Positions 1-8,172 of a stretch of 39,139 nt of DNA are shown here, piece after piece. The position numbers and the translations under genes are program-made. Source of the stretch: Deltaproteobacteria bacterium. Its GTDB lineage: Bacteria > Myxococcota > Myxococcia > SLRQ01. Within the stretch, counting starts at the first letter, position 1. The number at the start of each line of letters is the position of its first letter. A model generated the notes under the pieces. That model saw only the letters and a list, made by a program, of their open reading frames with translations, searched no databases and had not been told where the DNA came from. The stretch spans positions 1-39,139 of the forward strand of contig SLRQ01000048.1 of NCBI GenBank assembly GCA_007130885.1, read 5' to 3'.

Positions 1-967
1 CGGCGATGCAGTGCATCTTCGCGGGCTGGTGGAGATATCCAACTACTGCACCCGCGCATGCGAGTACTGCGGGATAAGGGCGCCGGCGCGGATACGGCGT
101 TATAGAATGACCGATGAAGAGATCCTCGCTTGTTCCCGCGAGGCCGTCTCTCTTGGGTACGGGACGGTGGTCCTTCAATCGGGCGAGGACCCTGCTTTAT
201 CGCGAGACTTCATCCGTGATCTCGTAAAGCGGATCAAGGATGAGACAAAGCTTGCGGTGACGCTAAGCCTGGGTGAGCGCAGCGCGGGCGACCTCGAGGC
301 CTGGCGGGAGGCCGGCGCCGACAGATACCTGCTTCGGTTCGAGACCTCCAACGAGGAGCTCTACGCCCGTATCCATCCTCCGGCTCGCAAGGGCCGGCCA
401 TCGCGTATGGACCTGTTGAAAGTGATAAGAAAGCTGGGTTACGAGGTGGGCAGCGGCGTGATGGTAGGCATTCCCGGGCAGAGTTACTCGGATCTGGCGC
501 GTGATGTGGAGGTCTTTCGGGAGCTGGATTTGGACATGATCGGCATAGGACCTTTCATCCCTCACCCGGACACTCCTTTGGGAAGCTCCGGTGGGGAGCC
601 GGCGGATGCGGCCGAGCCGGCCGAGCAGCAGGCTCCGAGCGGGGAGCTTGCGACCTACAAGATGATCGCCCTGTCTCGGCTCGTATGTCCGTTTGCCAAC
701 ATTCCGAGCACCACGGCGCTCTCCACGCTCAATCTGGAAGAAGGAAGGGAGCTGGGCCTTGCTCGGGGCGCCAATGTCGTCATGCCCAACCTGACGCCTC
801 CTTGCTACCGTGCCCTGTATGAGATCTACCCCGGCAAGTCATGCCTTCAGGAAGACCCCGGTGTGGTGACCAGCCGGCTCCGGGAACGAATAGTGAAGAT
901 GGGGCGGGTGGTTGGAACGGGAAGGGGTGACTCACCGAACCGTCGCCGCCGGGGTCATGCGCGGTGA
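1..967 (+). CDS. hydE: [FeFe]-hydrogenase maturase HydE, 3' part (5' end outside window)
   Basis: Radical SAM enzyme that helps build the dithiomethylamine-bridged diiron subcluster of the [FeFe]-hydrogenase H-cluster in the cytoplasm. The frame is already open at base 2 (residues G-D-A-V-H-L-R-G), and HydE proteins usually carry about 40 more N-terminal residues, so the gene begins upstream; the GTG at 11 is probably not the start. Seen: the CX3CX2C cluster motif C-T-R-A-C-E-Y-C, then the HydE-typical stretches VLQSGED, LSLGE, ADRYLLR, VGIPGQ, GIGPFIPHPDTPLG and GANVVMPNLTP. These separate it from the related PylB and BioB. The cysteines of the optional second cluster near the C-terminus are not obvious, and the tail is short and Arg-rich. 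No hydrogenase subunit, HydF or HydG lies in the window. A ThiF-like gene follows closely. Confidence 0.93.
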   Translation, partial: GDAVHLRGLVEISNYCTRACEYCGIRAPARIRRYRMTDEEILACSREAVSLGYGTVVLQSGEDPALSRDFIRDLVKRIKDETKLAVTLSLGERSAGDLEAWREAGADRYLLRFETSNEELYARIHPPARKGRPSRMDLLKVIRKLGYEVGSGVMVGIPGQSYSDLARDVEVFRELDLDMIGIGPFIPHPDTPLGSSGGEPADAAEPAEQQAPSGELATYKMIALSRLVCPFANIPSTTALSTLNLEEGRELGLARGANVVMPNLTPPCYRALYEIYPGKSCLQEDPGVVTSRLRERIVKMGRVVGTGRGDSPNRRRRGHAR

Positions 968-986
968 ACAGTGAAGGATGCTCCAA

Positions 987-1715
987 ATGAAGGACAGGTA
1001 CGAGAGACAAAGATTGCTGCGGGAAATAGGGGACCGGGGCCAGGAACGGCTGCTTTCCAGCTCGGTCACCATAATTGGGTGCGGAGCACTTGGATGCGCG
1101 CAGGCGCAGCTCCTGGTACGGGCCGGGGTCGGCTCCTTGCGTGTCGTGGATCGCGACGTGGTGGAGCTCGGTAATCTCCACCGGCAGATCATCTTCGACG
1201 AGCAGGATGTGGCGGAAGGCCTGCCGAAGGCGGAAGCCGCCGCGGGGAAGCTTCGCCTCATGAACCGAGACGTTCGCATCGAGCCGGTCGTGCTGGACGT
1301 CAATGCCGACAATGTGCGCGACGTCATCGGAGAACCCGACCTGGTGCTTGACGCCACGGATAACACCGAGACGCGGTATCTGATGAACGAAGCCTGCGTG
1401 GAAAAAGGAACCCCCTGGATCTACGGTGGAGTTCTGGGAACCGAGGGCCTGATGTTGCCGGTGCTTCCAGGCCGCGGCCCTTGCTTGCGATGCCTCTTTC
1501 CCGAGGCTCCTCCTCCCGGCGCCGTACCGACCTGCGAGAGCATGGGCGTCATAAACACCGCGCCTGTTCTCGTGGCGGCGCTCCAGGCCACCATGGCCGT
1601 CCGCATGCTCGTCGGGTCGCCGCCCGAGCCTCGTCTCACGATCGTGGATCTTTGGGCTCCCGAAATGAGGCAAATCGAGATCGAACGCGAGCCGTCCTGC
1701 GTCTGCTGCGGCTAG
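987..1715 (+). CDS. ThiF/MoeB/HesA-family E1-like adenylyltransferase
   Basis: E1-type enzyme expected to adenylate the C-terminal Gly of a ubiquitin-like sulfur carrier (ThiS/MoaD type) with ATP. Seen: the nucleotide-binding loop G-C-G-A-L-G in the first 40 residues, the adenylation signature DRDVVELGNLHRQ, DATDN, two zinc-binding CxxC pairs (C-L-R-C mid-protein and C-V-C-C at the C-terminus) and a T-C-E-S-M-G-V segment where the family has its conserved catalytic cysteine. The 242-residue length fits ThiF/MoeB without a rhodanese domain. The ATG at 987 is preferred to the in-frame ATG at 978 because GAAGG at 973-977 is then correctly spaced. It starts 19 bp after hydE on the same strand, so probably one transcript. 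No carrier protein is visible nearby. Its stop overlaps the stop of the convergent gene at a CTAG. The specific pathway is unknown. Confidence 0.85.
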   Translation: MKDRYERQRLLREIGDRGQERLLSSSVTIIGCGALGCAQAQLLVRAGVGSLRVVDRDVVELGNLHRQIIFDEQDVAEGLPKAEAAAGKLRLMNRDVRIEPVVLDVNADNVRDVIGEPDLVLDATDNTETRYLMNEACVEKGTPWIYGGVLGTEGLMLPVLPGRGPCLRCLFPEAPPPGAVPTCESMGVINTAPVLVAALQATMAVRMLVGSPPEPRLTIVDLWAPEMRQIEIEREPSCVCCG

Positions 1716-2833
1716 ATTCGATCGAGAAGGGCTCTTGCGAGTATCTTGGGATCGAACCGGACGGGATCGCTGACAGGCAGGCCTGTTTCTTCCGCTTCTT
1801 CCGCCATGGAGGCACGTGCCTCGTCTTCAGAGAGCCGAGCCGTGTTCAGCGCGACCGCGAAAGTCTCGGGCCTTGGATATGCGCCCTCGCAGGAAGAAAG
1901 GTCCTCATAGAGCCGGATCAGTCGAGACCTGGGAGGAATGCGGACCCACGGGTTCTCTCTCGGATAGACCTGTCCGGCCCGGTGCACCAACATGAGATGG
2001 GTGGGCAGCGTTCCGCGAAGCAACGCGAGGTTTGCCGTGGCGGAGGGATGGGTTAGGGCGCCTTGACCTTCCACGATGACCATGTCGGCTCCCTCCGAAA
2101 TGCGAAGCACCGCGCTTTCCACGGCGCCGGCGGCGTAGTCCACACGGACCGCGTCGATTGCCACTCCGTCGCCGGTCAAGCAGATTCCGACCTGCCCCGT
2201 GGCTACAAAAGCGGGCCTGCGGCCCAGCTCTTCCAGCGCCCTTGCCAGCTCCAGGCCCGCGGTCATCTTACCCACGGCCATGTCGGTGCCCACGAGAAGA
2301 ATTCGCGGCATGTCGAGGTGCCGGGCCAAACCTTCGGCCGTACAGGCGCCGGGAGGCTCCACGCGCACATCCCAAATCCACCGGCCCGGTTTCACCCGCG
2401 ACGAAAGCTCGGGATCATCGGCGAAATGAACATGCAGCGGGTTCACCAGCGACATTCCAAGATCCAGTGCGCGGCACATGACCTCCCGCCAGGCCTCCGG
2501 CAGCTTCCCGCCGAGAGGCGTAATAGCGAGGACCAGCACCTCGGCGCCCCGGCGGGCGGCCTCTTCCACGGATGCCACGACAGGCACTTTCAGTCGCTCG
2601 CCGCGCGGGATTACTCCGGGGAGAAGGTCGCCTATTTGCTTGCCGGCGTGAGCATGGTCGATCACCGCGATGATCTCGGATCTGGCGTAGCGAAGCATGC
2701 TCACGCCGAGCTTGCCGATGTCGTCGTCGATGTTCCCCTCCATCAAGAGAGCCACCGGCACGCCCGGCCCGAGACGTTCGAGCGCTGTGGACGAGTTTCG
2801 AGAAGATCGCGGGTCGCCGGCGAAAGCACTCAT
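1712..2833 (-). CDS. DUF1611 P-loop protein, DgcN-like
   Basis: The paired gene order with the epimerase-like enzyme matches the DgcN-DgcA route of D-glutamate catabolism, in which DgcN N-acetylates D-Glu and DgcA racemizes N-acetyl-D-Glu. Seen: a P-loop-like G-T-D-M-A-V-G-K-M-T at residues 182-191, followed by alternating beta strands and helices (VIVEGQGALTHP, then NPWVRIPPRSRLI) typical of DUF1611, after an N-terminal Rossmann-like half. The length of 373 residues is close to the family norm, with about 20 extra N-terminal residues. The start ATG overlaps the stop of the upstream gene as TGATG, with GAGGAGG about seven bases before, which indicates translational coupling. The family assignment is firm. 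The acetyltransferase role is inferred from family and context. Confidence 0.8.
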   Translation of the reverse strand: MSAFAGDPRSSRNSSTALERLGPGVPVALLMEGNIDDDIGKLGVSMLRYARSEIIAVIDHAHAGKQIGDLLPGVIPRGERLKVPVVASVEEAARRGAEVLVLAITPLGGKLPEAWREVMCRALDLGMSLVNPLHVHFADDPELSSRVKPGRWIWDVRVEPPGACTAEGLARHLDMPRILLVGTDMAVGKMTAGLELARALEELGRRPAFVATGQVGICLTGDGVAIDAVRVDYAAGAVESAVLRISEGADMVIVEGQGALTHPSATANLALLRGTLPTHLMLVHRAGQVYPRENPWVRIPPRSRLIRLYEDLSSCEGAYPRPETFAVALNTARLSEDEARASMAEEAEETGLPVSDPVRFDPKILARALLDRI

Positions 2834-3888
2834 CAGCGTGCCTCCTCATGTAGCCGCGCGCCGTGACCGGGACACTCCCTCGGTTCCAGCCTTCCTTCGA
2901 CAAGCGATGCTCCGACTGCCGGATCGGGGTCCAGGTTGAGGTTGCTGTCCAGGTCGACGTAATCAAGCAATGCTCCAAGCGAGGCAGCCGCGGATATGGA
3001 GACGGAAGACTCACCAAAACAGCCGAGCATGGTGGACAGCCCGTGGGCGCGGGCGGTGTGCACCGCTCTAACTGCCTCGGATATGCCCCCGCTCTTCATT
3101 AGCTTGACGTTCACGCCGTCGCACACCGAGGCATAGCGGGCCACGTCCTTGGAGCCGAATATCGGCTCATCGAGAAGGACAGGCAGTCGGCGGTTTTTGT
3201 AAACCTCCGCCAGATCCTCGATGGATGCGCCTGGATCGAGGGGCTGCTCCACATACTCGCACCTTTGCATCGCAAGCCAGTCGTTCATACGGACGGCGTC
3301 GGCGGTGGTCCAGCCTCCGTTGGCGTCGATGCGCAGCGCCACGCTTGGTCCCGCCGCATCCCTGGCCGCTAGGTAGCGAGCTTTGTCCGCCTCGATGCCG
3401 CCTTCACCACCCAGCTTGAGCTTGAGCACCTTCACCCCGGTATGCGCCAGCTTCTCGGAGGCAAGCTCTCCTACGCGTTCCGGGGCCTCGATTCCCACCG
3501 TCACGCTGGTGAGAGGCTGCTCCTTGTTCAGACCCAGCAAGCGGTAGAGTGGCAAGCCGGCTTTCTTGGCCAGCCAGTCCCAGCAAGCGATGTCGAGTGC
3601 CGCCCGGGCGGCGGAGCCGATCTCCCGCCGCAGAGCCAGCTTCTCGATATGGAGCACTTGCCAAGGCGCAACGGACGAGAGATCGTCCATGAGGCCGCGC
3701 AGCGCCTTCTCCGATGATGCCGCCGTCTGCTCGGAACCGCCGTGGTCGACGGCGGCGGCCTCGCCAAGGCCCGTGATGCCTTCGTGTGACACCTCCACGA
3801 AAAGGTTCTCCGTTCCGGCGAATCTGCCTCTTGCTATGGCGAGAGAATGGCGGCGTTCAAGCGTTTTCTTTTCGAAGTTGAGCTTCAT
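2833..3888 (-). CDS. Enolase-superfamily racemase/epimerase, DgcA-like
   Basis: Member of the muconate-lactonizing subgroup of the enolase superfamily, close to dipeptide epimerases and to N-acetyl-D-glutamate racemase DgcA; it abstracts an alpha proton next to a carboxylate bound to Mg2+. Seen: the K-x-K motif K156/K158 in L-K-L-K-L, metal ligands D188 (R-I-D-A-N), E214 (V-E-Q-P) and D240 (L-D-E-P), the opposite Lys in N-V-K-L-M-K-S-G-G (262/265), and a C-terminal G-C-F-G-E-S-S stretch then D-L-D-S, as in epimerases that bind carboxylate substrates. All catalytic residues are present, so it should be active. It is the first gene of a two-gene minus-strand operon. Without the DUF1611 partner an L-Ala-D/L-Glu epimerase role in murein recycling would be equally likely. 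Confidence 0.82.
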   Translation of the reverse strand: MKLNFEKKTLERRHSLAIARGRFAGTENLFVEVSHEGITGLGEAAAVDHGGSEQTAASSEKALRGLMDDLSSVAPWQVLHIEKLALRREIGSAARAALDIACWDWLAKKAGLPLYRLLGLNKEQPLTSVTVGIEAPERVGELASEKLAHTGVKVLKLKLGGEGGIEADKARYLAARDAAGPSVALRIDANGGWTTADAVRMNDWLAMQRCEYVEQPLDPGASIEDLAEVYKNRRLPVLLDEPIFGSKDVARYASVCDGVNVKLMKSGGISEAVRAVHTARAHGLSTMLGCFGESSVSISAAASLGALLDYVDLDSNLNLDPDPAVGASLVEGRLEPRECPGHGARLHEEAR

Positions 3889-4160
3889 GCTTTCTATCTA
3901 TCGCCAATGCTCGTATTGGGCCAGGCCGGTCCCGTTCTCGTAGGCTTTGTTTGATGAACCGCTTACCGCAACAGTGCGTGAAGAAGTTTCGCGGTTATCT
4001 TGTACTTGCAAAATGTGTTAGATTTTAGACGTAGCCTAGATTTTGGCACAGAATTGGGGTGGCCCACGAGCTTGGTTGGGGCGCGAGCGGTGAACGTTCA
4101 TAGATTCATAAGCATTAGTAACTTGTTCTGATAGCGTGTTTGGGTTAGAGCGTAGAATCA
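3889..4160. other. Divergent intergenic region (epimerase / receiver-GAF)
   Basis: This 272-bp stretch separates two divergently transcribed genes and must hold both promoters. It is clearly more AT-rich than its surroundings around 4000-4060. The octamer TAGATTTT occurs twice, at 4019-4026 and 4037-4044, an 18-bp period that could be a direct-repeat regulator site. A TTGGCAC-like element near 4044 resembles half of a sigma-54 promoter, but the -12 GC is missing. I see no convincing -35/-10 pair. Confidence 0.35.
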
Positions 4161-5051
4161 ATGGGATCTAGCGTACAGGTACTGGTCGTGGAAGGAGACA
4201 CGCTCCAGCGTACTATCTTGCTGGACTTTCTTCGCGATCAGGATCATTTCGCCGTTGGGGTGGGATCGGCCGAAGAGGCGCTGAGCCTTATGGAGAGCTC
4301 CTTTTTCGATGTGGCGGTGGTCGAGGCCTCTCTTCCGGGCAGGTCGGGGATCGCTCTTCTTGGCGATATGGGCGAGCGTCGAATGCGAACGCAGGTCGTG
4401 GTGACCGCGCAAAGCCCAACGGTGGCAATGGCGGTCGATTGCATTCGGAACAGGGCCGCCGATCTCTTGGTGCAGCCCGTGAAGAAAGAGAGGCTTCTCC
4501 AATCCGTATGCAATGCGGCGGAGAAAGGCCGCAAGATCATTCAAACGGAGATTCGCGAGCGGGGAGAGAATCTTTTCGAGGAGCTCGATGAGGATAGCCT
4601 CGTGAACCTAATCGTCGAAACCGTTTGTGATGCTTTGCGGGCGGACGAGTCGACCTTGATGCTCAGGGATTCAGACGGCCGGTTGTTCGTGGCCGCGTCG
4701 ACCTCGCTCGCTCCGGAGATTAGGGCGGCTGTACGCCTCGATCTTGGTGAGAGGATTGCGGGAAGGGTCGCAGCGGATCGACAACCGGCTTTTCTGGCCG
4801 AACAGGTCGGAGACGACCCTCGCTTCTCCGGTGTGCAGGGGCATGGACATGTCAGCTCGAGCATAGTGTACCCGCTTGTGTATAGAGGGGAGCTGCAGGG
4901 GGTGCTGACGATGGGTCGACGCAGGGGCTCCCAGCCGTTTCGGTCGTTGGATATGGAGTGGGCCGCCGAGATGGCGAAAGCAACCTCTCGGGCACTGCAT
5001 GGTGCGGCTTCTACTCGGCTGACGGAGAGTAAAACAAAGCCGATGGCCTAG
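4161..5051 (+). CDS. Pseudo-receiver (REC) plus GAF domain protein
   Basis: Signalling protein with an N-terminal CheY-like domain (about 1-120) and a C-terminal GAF domain (about 140-285), with no HTH or enzymatic output. The receiver is degenerate: the phosphoacceptor Asp is Glu55 (F-D-V-A-V-V-E-A-S-L-P-G), the acidic pair is reduced to E11/D13 (V-V-E-G-D) and the conserved Lys before Pro is Gln105 (V-Q-P), while Thr82 is kept. A Glu at that position often mimics phosphorylation, so it may be constitutively on. The GAF part has typical strands (LMLRDSDGRLFVAAS, YPLVYRGELQGVLTMGRR) but no residue that names a ligand. It is monocistronic, convergent with trpS. A cytoplasmic adaptor role is inferred. 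Confidence 0.8.
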   Translation: MGSSVQVLVVEGDTLQRTILLDFLRDQDHFAVGVGSAEEALSLMESSFFDVAVVEASLPGRSGIALLGDMGERRMRTQVVVTAQSPTVAMAVDCIRNRAADLLVQPVKKERLLQSVCNAAEKGRKIIQTEIRERGENLFEELDEDSLVNLIVETVCDALRADESTLMLRDSDGRLFVAASTSLAPEIRAAVRLDLGERIAGRVAADRQPAFLAEQVGDDPRFSGVQGHGHVSSSIVYPLVYRGELQGVLTMGRRRGSQPFRSLDMEWAAEMAKATSRALHGAASTRLTESKTKPMA

Positions 5052-5063
5052 GCCGGTAAGAGG

Positions 5064-6089
5064 TCAAACTTCGATTTCGATCCCCACTCCGGTTGCTTCC
5101 ACTATCTTATTCCACGTGGGGGCGGCCAGCTCTCGAGCGCGTCGCGCTCCCTGGGACAAGATCCGAGAAACCGCCTCCGGGTCCGCTTCGAGCTTTTTCC
5201 GCCGAGCACGTGCCTGACCGAAGGTTTCGTGGAATAGCTCGACCAGGCGCTTCTTGTAGGTCCCATAACCGACGCCTCCCTCGAGCCAGGTACTCTCAAT
5301 CTCATCGGCCTCGTCTCTTGGAGCCAGGATTTGAAGGAGCTGGTAGAGGGCGCTGTCCGGAGGCTTGGGCGCCTCGATGGGAGTGGAGTCCGTCTTGATG
5401 GACATTATGCGCTTCTTGACGACTTTCTCCGGAGCGAAGATGTCGATGGTGTTTCCGTAGGCCTTGGACATTTTCTGTCCATCGATTCCCGGCACCACTG
5501 CCGTTTCGTCGAGGATGATCGGCTCGGGTGATTTGAGAATACCCGGCGCCTTGGTCCTCGAGCCGTCGGGGTCCTGGCTGTCGAAACCCGGGACGAACGT
5601 CAGGTTGAACTTGGTGCAAATATCCCGGGCGAACTCGAGGTGCTGCTTTTGGTCCTTTCCCACAGGCACTTTGTCGGTTCCGTAAAGGAGTATGTCGGCC
5701 GCCATCAAGACCGGGTAGGTCAGCAGCCCGGCGTCGGCCGGCAGCCCTCGAGCGGTCTTATCCTTGAAGCTGTGGCCGCGCTCGAGCAGTCCCACCGGCG
5801 TTACCGCTCCGAGAATCCAGTAAAGCTGGGCGACCTCGGGTATGTCCGACTGGCGGAAAAGAATCGCTCTTTCCGGGTCGAGGCCCAACGCCAAGAAGTC
5901 CAGCGCCACGTCGTGGGAGTACTCTCGAATCTTCGTCCCATCTCGCAAAGTAGTGAGCGAGTGGAGGTCGGCGATGAAGTAGAGACTTTCCTCTGCCTTG
6001 TCCTGGTACTCGACGAACTGCCTGATCGCGCCGAAGTAATTGCCGATATGTAGCTTGCCCGACGGCTGTACACCGGAGAGTATGCGCAT
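5064..6089 (-). CDS. trpS: Tryptophanyl-tRNA synthetase
   Basis: Class I aminoacyl-tRNA synthetase charging tRNA-Trp in the cytoplasm. Seen: the N-terminal G-V-Q-P-S-G-K-L-H-I-G-N (HIGH signature H-I-G-N at residues 14-17), the adenylation-domain stretch DLHSLTT, GAVTPVGLLERGHSFKDK, and the second signature K-M-S-K-A at about 206-210. The 341-residue length is normal for bacterial TrpRS. The ATG at 6089 is chosen over an in-frame TTG nine bases upstream because the family starts M-R-I-L-S-G; GGAG lies just before it. No Trp leader peptide or T-box is evident upstream. It converges with the receiver-GAF gene with only 12 bp between. Confidence 0.96.
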   Translation of the reverse strand: MRILSGVQPSGKLHIGNYFGAIRQFVEYQDKAEESLYFIADLHSLTTLRDGTKIREYSHDVALDFLALGLDPERAILFRQSDIPEVAQLYWILGAVTPVGLLERGHSFKDKTARGLPADAGLLTYPVLMAADILLYGTDKVPVGKDQKQHLEFARDICTKFNLTFVPGFDSQDPDGSRTKAPGILKSPEPIILDETAVVPGIDGQKMSKAYGNTIDIFAPEKVVKKRIMSIKTDSTPIEAPKPPDSALYQLLQILAPRDEADEIESTWLEGGVGYGTYKKRLVELFHETFGQARARRKKLEADPEAVSRILSQGARRARELAAPTWNKIVEATGVGIEIEV

Positions 6090-6265
6090 AGGCTCCAACT
6101 AGCACCGGAACGGCCCGCCGGGCAACGTGATGCGTTCTGAAGCGCTTCCAGCGGCCCGTGCGGTACGATAGAATACCCGGGAAGCCTCGAACAGGGGTGT
6201 TGCGTCCCCTTGCGGAAATACAGTCCGCGTCTCCGTTCGTGATTCGCGTTGGGCGTTTCGCGGAT

Positions 6266-6286
6266 GTTCGTGGGGTCTTCACGAAC
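6266..6286 (+). promoter_or_regulatory. Inverted repeat upstream of the 6325 gene
   Basis: GTTCGTG at 6266-6272 and CACGAAC at 6280-6286 form a perfect 7-bp inverted repeat with a 7-bp spacer, 39 bp before the GTG start. The half site GTTCGTG also occurs at about 6234-6240, roughly 31 bp earlier. This could be an operator or an RNA hairpin in the leader. No regulator is known to go with it. Confidence 0.3.
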
Positions 6287-6324
6287 TGGGTTCACTTGCA
6301 CCCATTTAATGATAACCTTGCCGC

Positions 6325-7536
6325 GTGAAAACACTGCTAGCGCTACCAGGGGCCCTGCTTTTCGTTCTCCTTCCGTTCGTGGCGGCACCGCTTTCGGCGT
6401 CTGCTTCGTACGATTCGGCATTTCTGCAAGCTTCCGACCAGGATGTGGGTCGCGCCACCACGGACGACCTGACTAGAAGGTTTACGAGCGAGCTTGAAGA
6501 GGTGACCGCCGTTAGACTAATGCCGACGAGATCCGCGGCTCAGCGCCTAAGGCACGGGCATGACCCGTCGGCATCAGTCGGTCGCGCCGAATCTCTGATC
6601 GAGAATGCCCGTGACAGTTTGGTCAGCGGATATGTCGACGACGAGGTATTCGATGATTTGGACGAGGCTCGCGGACTGCTTCTCCGCTCGGTGTCTTCTC
6701 ACCCTAGGCCGGATCTCATGAGGGATATCTGGGCATTGCGCGGCCTTGCTCTCTACCTCGAGGGCGAGGATGATAGAGCCGTCGAGGAGTTCGAGCGGCT
6801 TTTCGAGGTCGATCCCTACTACCGCGCCGATCCCAGGGTGTTCCCTCCCGATGTGCGTGAGGAAATGGGAGAGGTGTTGATGTCGCGGCAGGAGTCCTTT
6901 GCGCGGGTGTTATCGGGCGTGGACGCCGAGGAAATAGGGGCTTACCTGGGGGTGAGATATGTCATCCTTGGTCACGTCAGCGACACCGGGTTTGGTGAGC
7001 TCGTGTGGAGAGTGGATGTGTTCGACTTGCGAAGAGACCGCTTCATTGCCGAGGCGGAGGTTCACTTCGAGGATCGCCCGGGGGCACGCGGAAACGCGGT
7101 GGCGGAGGTCGCGGACAGCCTGGCGGGCTCGTTGCCGGTCGTAAGAGCGACGAGCCGAGGAGTCTCGAGGGTCGAGCCGGAGTTCACTCGGCCGGAGCCG
7201 GTTCACCAGCCTCGCGGAGCCCCCCCCTCGCAGATTCCCGAGCCCCGTAGGGCCGCCCCTTCACATGCTCCGGAGCCGCGCGCGGCAGCGCCAAGGCAGG
7301 ACACCCAACCTCAGTACGTCCCGCCGCCGCCACGCAGCACCGCGCCTGACAGGCGACAGGAGGCCTTCGAGCCGATCCGCGACGATTTCGACGATGAAAC
7401 CGACAAGGAACGGCGCTCGAGGTGGCCTCTTTGGACTGCTTTGGCGGTGGGAGTCGCTGCTGGGGGCGGCACCGCGGCGGTCATGCTTCTTGGAGATGCC
7501 GGCTCGGCCGACCTAGAGCTTCGCCTCCACCGGTGA
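6325..7536 (+). CDS. Exported TPR-like protein with Pro-rich linker and C-terminal membrane anchor
   Basis: No named family recognised. Seen: an N-terminal Sec signal peptide (M-K-T-L-L-A-L, hydrophobic core, A-S-A-S near residue 27); a helical region at about 90-200 that resembles a TPR pair (LRGLALYLEGEDDRAVEEF followed by ERLFEVDPYYRADP); a beta-rich segment at about 205-270 (RYVILGHVSDTG, then VDVFDLRRDRFIAEAEV) like domains that sum stress-envelope signals in myxobacterial proteins; a Pro/Ala/Arg-rich linker at about 285-350 with repeated E-P-R-x-A-A-P; and a hydrophobic segment at about 370-392. It starts with GTG. It is monocistronic between trpS (divergent) and a small convergent gene. 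The role is probably periplasmic assembly or sensing, unproven. Confidence 0.7.
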   Translation: MKTLLALPGALLFVLLPFVAAPLSASASYDSAFLQASDQDVGRATTDDLTRRFTSELEEVTAVRLMPTRSAAQRLRHGHDPSASVGRAESLIENARDSLVSGYVDDEVFDDLDEARGLLLRSVSSHPRPDLMRDIWALRGLALYLEGEDDRAVEEFERLFEVDPYYRADPRVFPPDVREEMGEVLMSRQESFARVLSGVDAEEIGAYLGVRYVILGHVSDTGFGELVWRVDVFDLRRDRFIAEAEVHFEDRPGARGNAVAEVADSLAGSLPVVRATSRGVSRVEPEFTRPEPVHQPRGAPPSQIPEPRRAAPSHAPEPRAAAPRQDTQPQYVPPPPRSTAPDRRQEAFEPIRDDFDDETDKERRSRWPLWTALAVGVAAGGGTAAVMLLGDAGSADLELRLHR

Positions 7537-7586
7537 CGCGAGGCGGCGCGGACGCGGCTTTCGAGTCTTGCAGTGCCAAAGCGCTC

Positions 7587-7604
7587 AACCGGAAATCATG
7601 ATTC
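7587..7604 (+). repeat. 18-bp motif shared (inverted) with 19882-19899
   Basis: AACCGGAAATCATGATTC at this site occurs again, exactly and in reverse orientation, at 19882-19899. It contains the 10-bp palindrome AATCATGATT, and here it is part of a near-palindrome from 7589 to 7607. It lies in the short convergent gap between the exported TPR-like gene and the Cys-rich gene. An exact 18-mer twice in 39 kb is unlikely by chance. Confidence 0.55.
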
Positions 7605-7686
7605 CGGCTCGATGCCTGTCATGCCTATCGGGCGTGGCGCGCACGTCCGCCGCGTCAATCGACGGCTGCGTTGGTCGCACCGTGAC

Positions 7687-8142
7687 CTACTGCTGCGCGA
7701 CGCTGTGGAAAACGCAGGTGTGATCCTGCACGCTGCAATGCAGGTCATCACAAAGGCTCTGCTCGCTCATGCTTGCCACGCACACGCAGACGGGAGTTTG
7801 TTCTCGTATCTCGACCGTCGGGTGCTCTCCCTGAGCGACGATATTGTTCGCGGGATCGAGCACTTGGACCCTGAATGCGACGCGTGCGCCTATGGGGAAA
7901 GCGGACAGCTCCTCCTGCACGTTGCCTTCATGCAAGACGAAATCGACGATTATTTCGCCATCCCGTTCGAGTGCGTTGACCCTGACCACGTGCCCGTGCT
8001 CGAACGGATCTGATGCATCCGTGGGCACACATATGTCCATGGTCACTCGCCCCTCAACCGCGCAGGGATTGGGGAGAACGGCAGTTGCAACTAGAGCAAT
8101 TGCCAGCATGGGGACATTTTGCATCATCGGCTTGCCAGACAT
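7687..8142 (-). CDS. Small exported Cys-rich protein, unknown function
   Basis: No family recognised. Seen: an N-terminal signal-like segment (M-S-G-K-P-M-M-Q then a hydrophobic stretch to about residue 27), a beta-rich domain with alternating hydrophobic residues (HVVRVNALERDGEIIVDFVL, RVAFRVQVLDPANNIVAQGE, PTVEIREQ) that looks like an immunoglobulin-type sandwich, and a C-terminal tail with seven cysteines or so (V-C-V-C-V, then C-D-D-L-H-C and further C), suggesting disulfides or metal binding in the periplasm. Codon use fits this strand better than the overlapping plus-strand frame. The start is uncertain: a TTG at 8163 and ATGs at 8142, 8127 and 8124 are in frame, none with a clear ribosome site. 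A strong terminator lies just upstream, so expression may depend on readthrough. Confidence 0.6.
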   Translation of the reverse strand: MSGKPMMQNVPMLAIALVATAVLPNPCAVEGRVTMDICVPTDASDPFEHGHVVRVNALERDGEIIVDFVLHEGNVQEELSAFPIGARVAFRVQVLDPANNIVAQGEHPTVEIREQTPVCVCVASMSEQSLCDDLHCSVQDHTCVFHSVAQQ

Positions 8143-8172
8143 CCTGGCCCGCAATGCCACCAAAGTTCAAGC

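Noticed and set aside
780..1673. Long minus-strand frame across hydE end and the ThiF-like gene
   Set aside because: Entirely antisense to two clearly recognised genes; a high-GC shadow.
4042..4060. Second sigma-54 promoter (TTGGCACAGAATTGG)
   Set aside because: The -24 half is good, but the -12 position lacks GC at the required 10-base spacing.
7200..7380. Tandem repeat array in the exported TPR-like gene
   Set aside because: Repeats of E-P-R-x-A-A-P are few and degenerate; an ordinary Pro-rich linker.
7573..8013. Plus-strand reading frame of 146 codons overlapping the Cys-rich gene
   Set aside because: Its protein shows no signal, domain or normal composition; the minus-strand frame has a signal peptide, beta pattern and better codon use.
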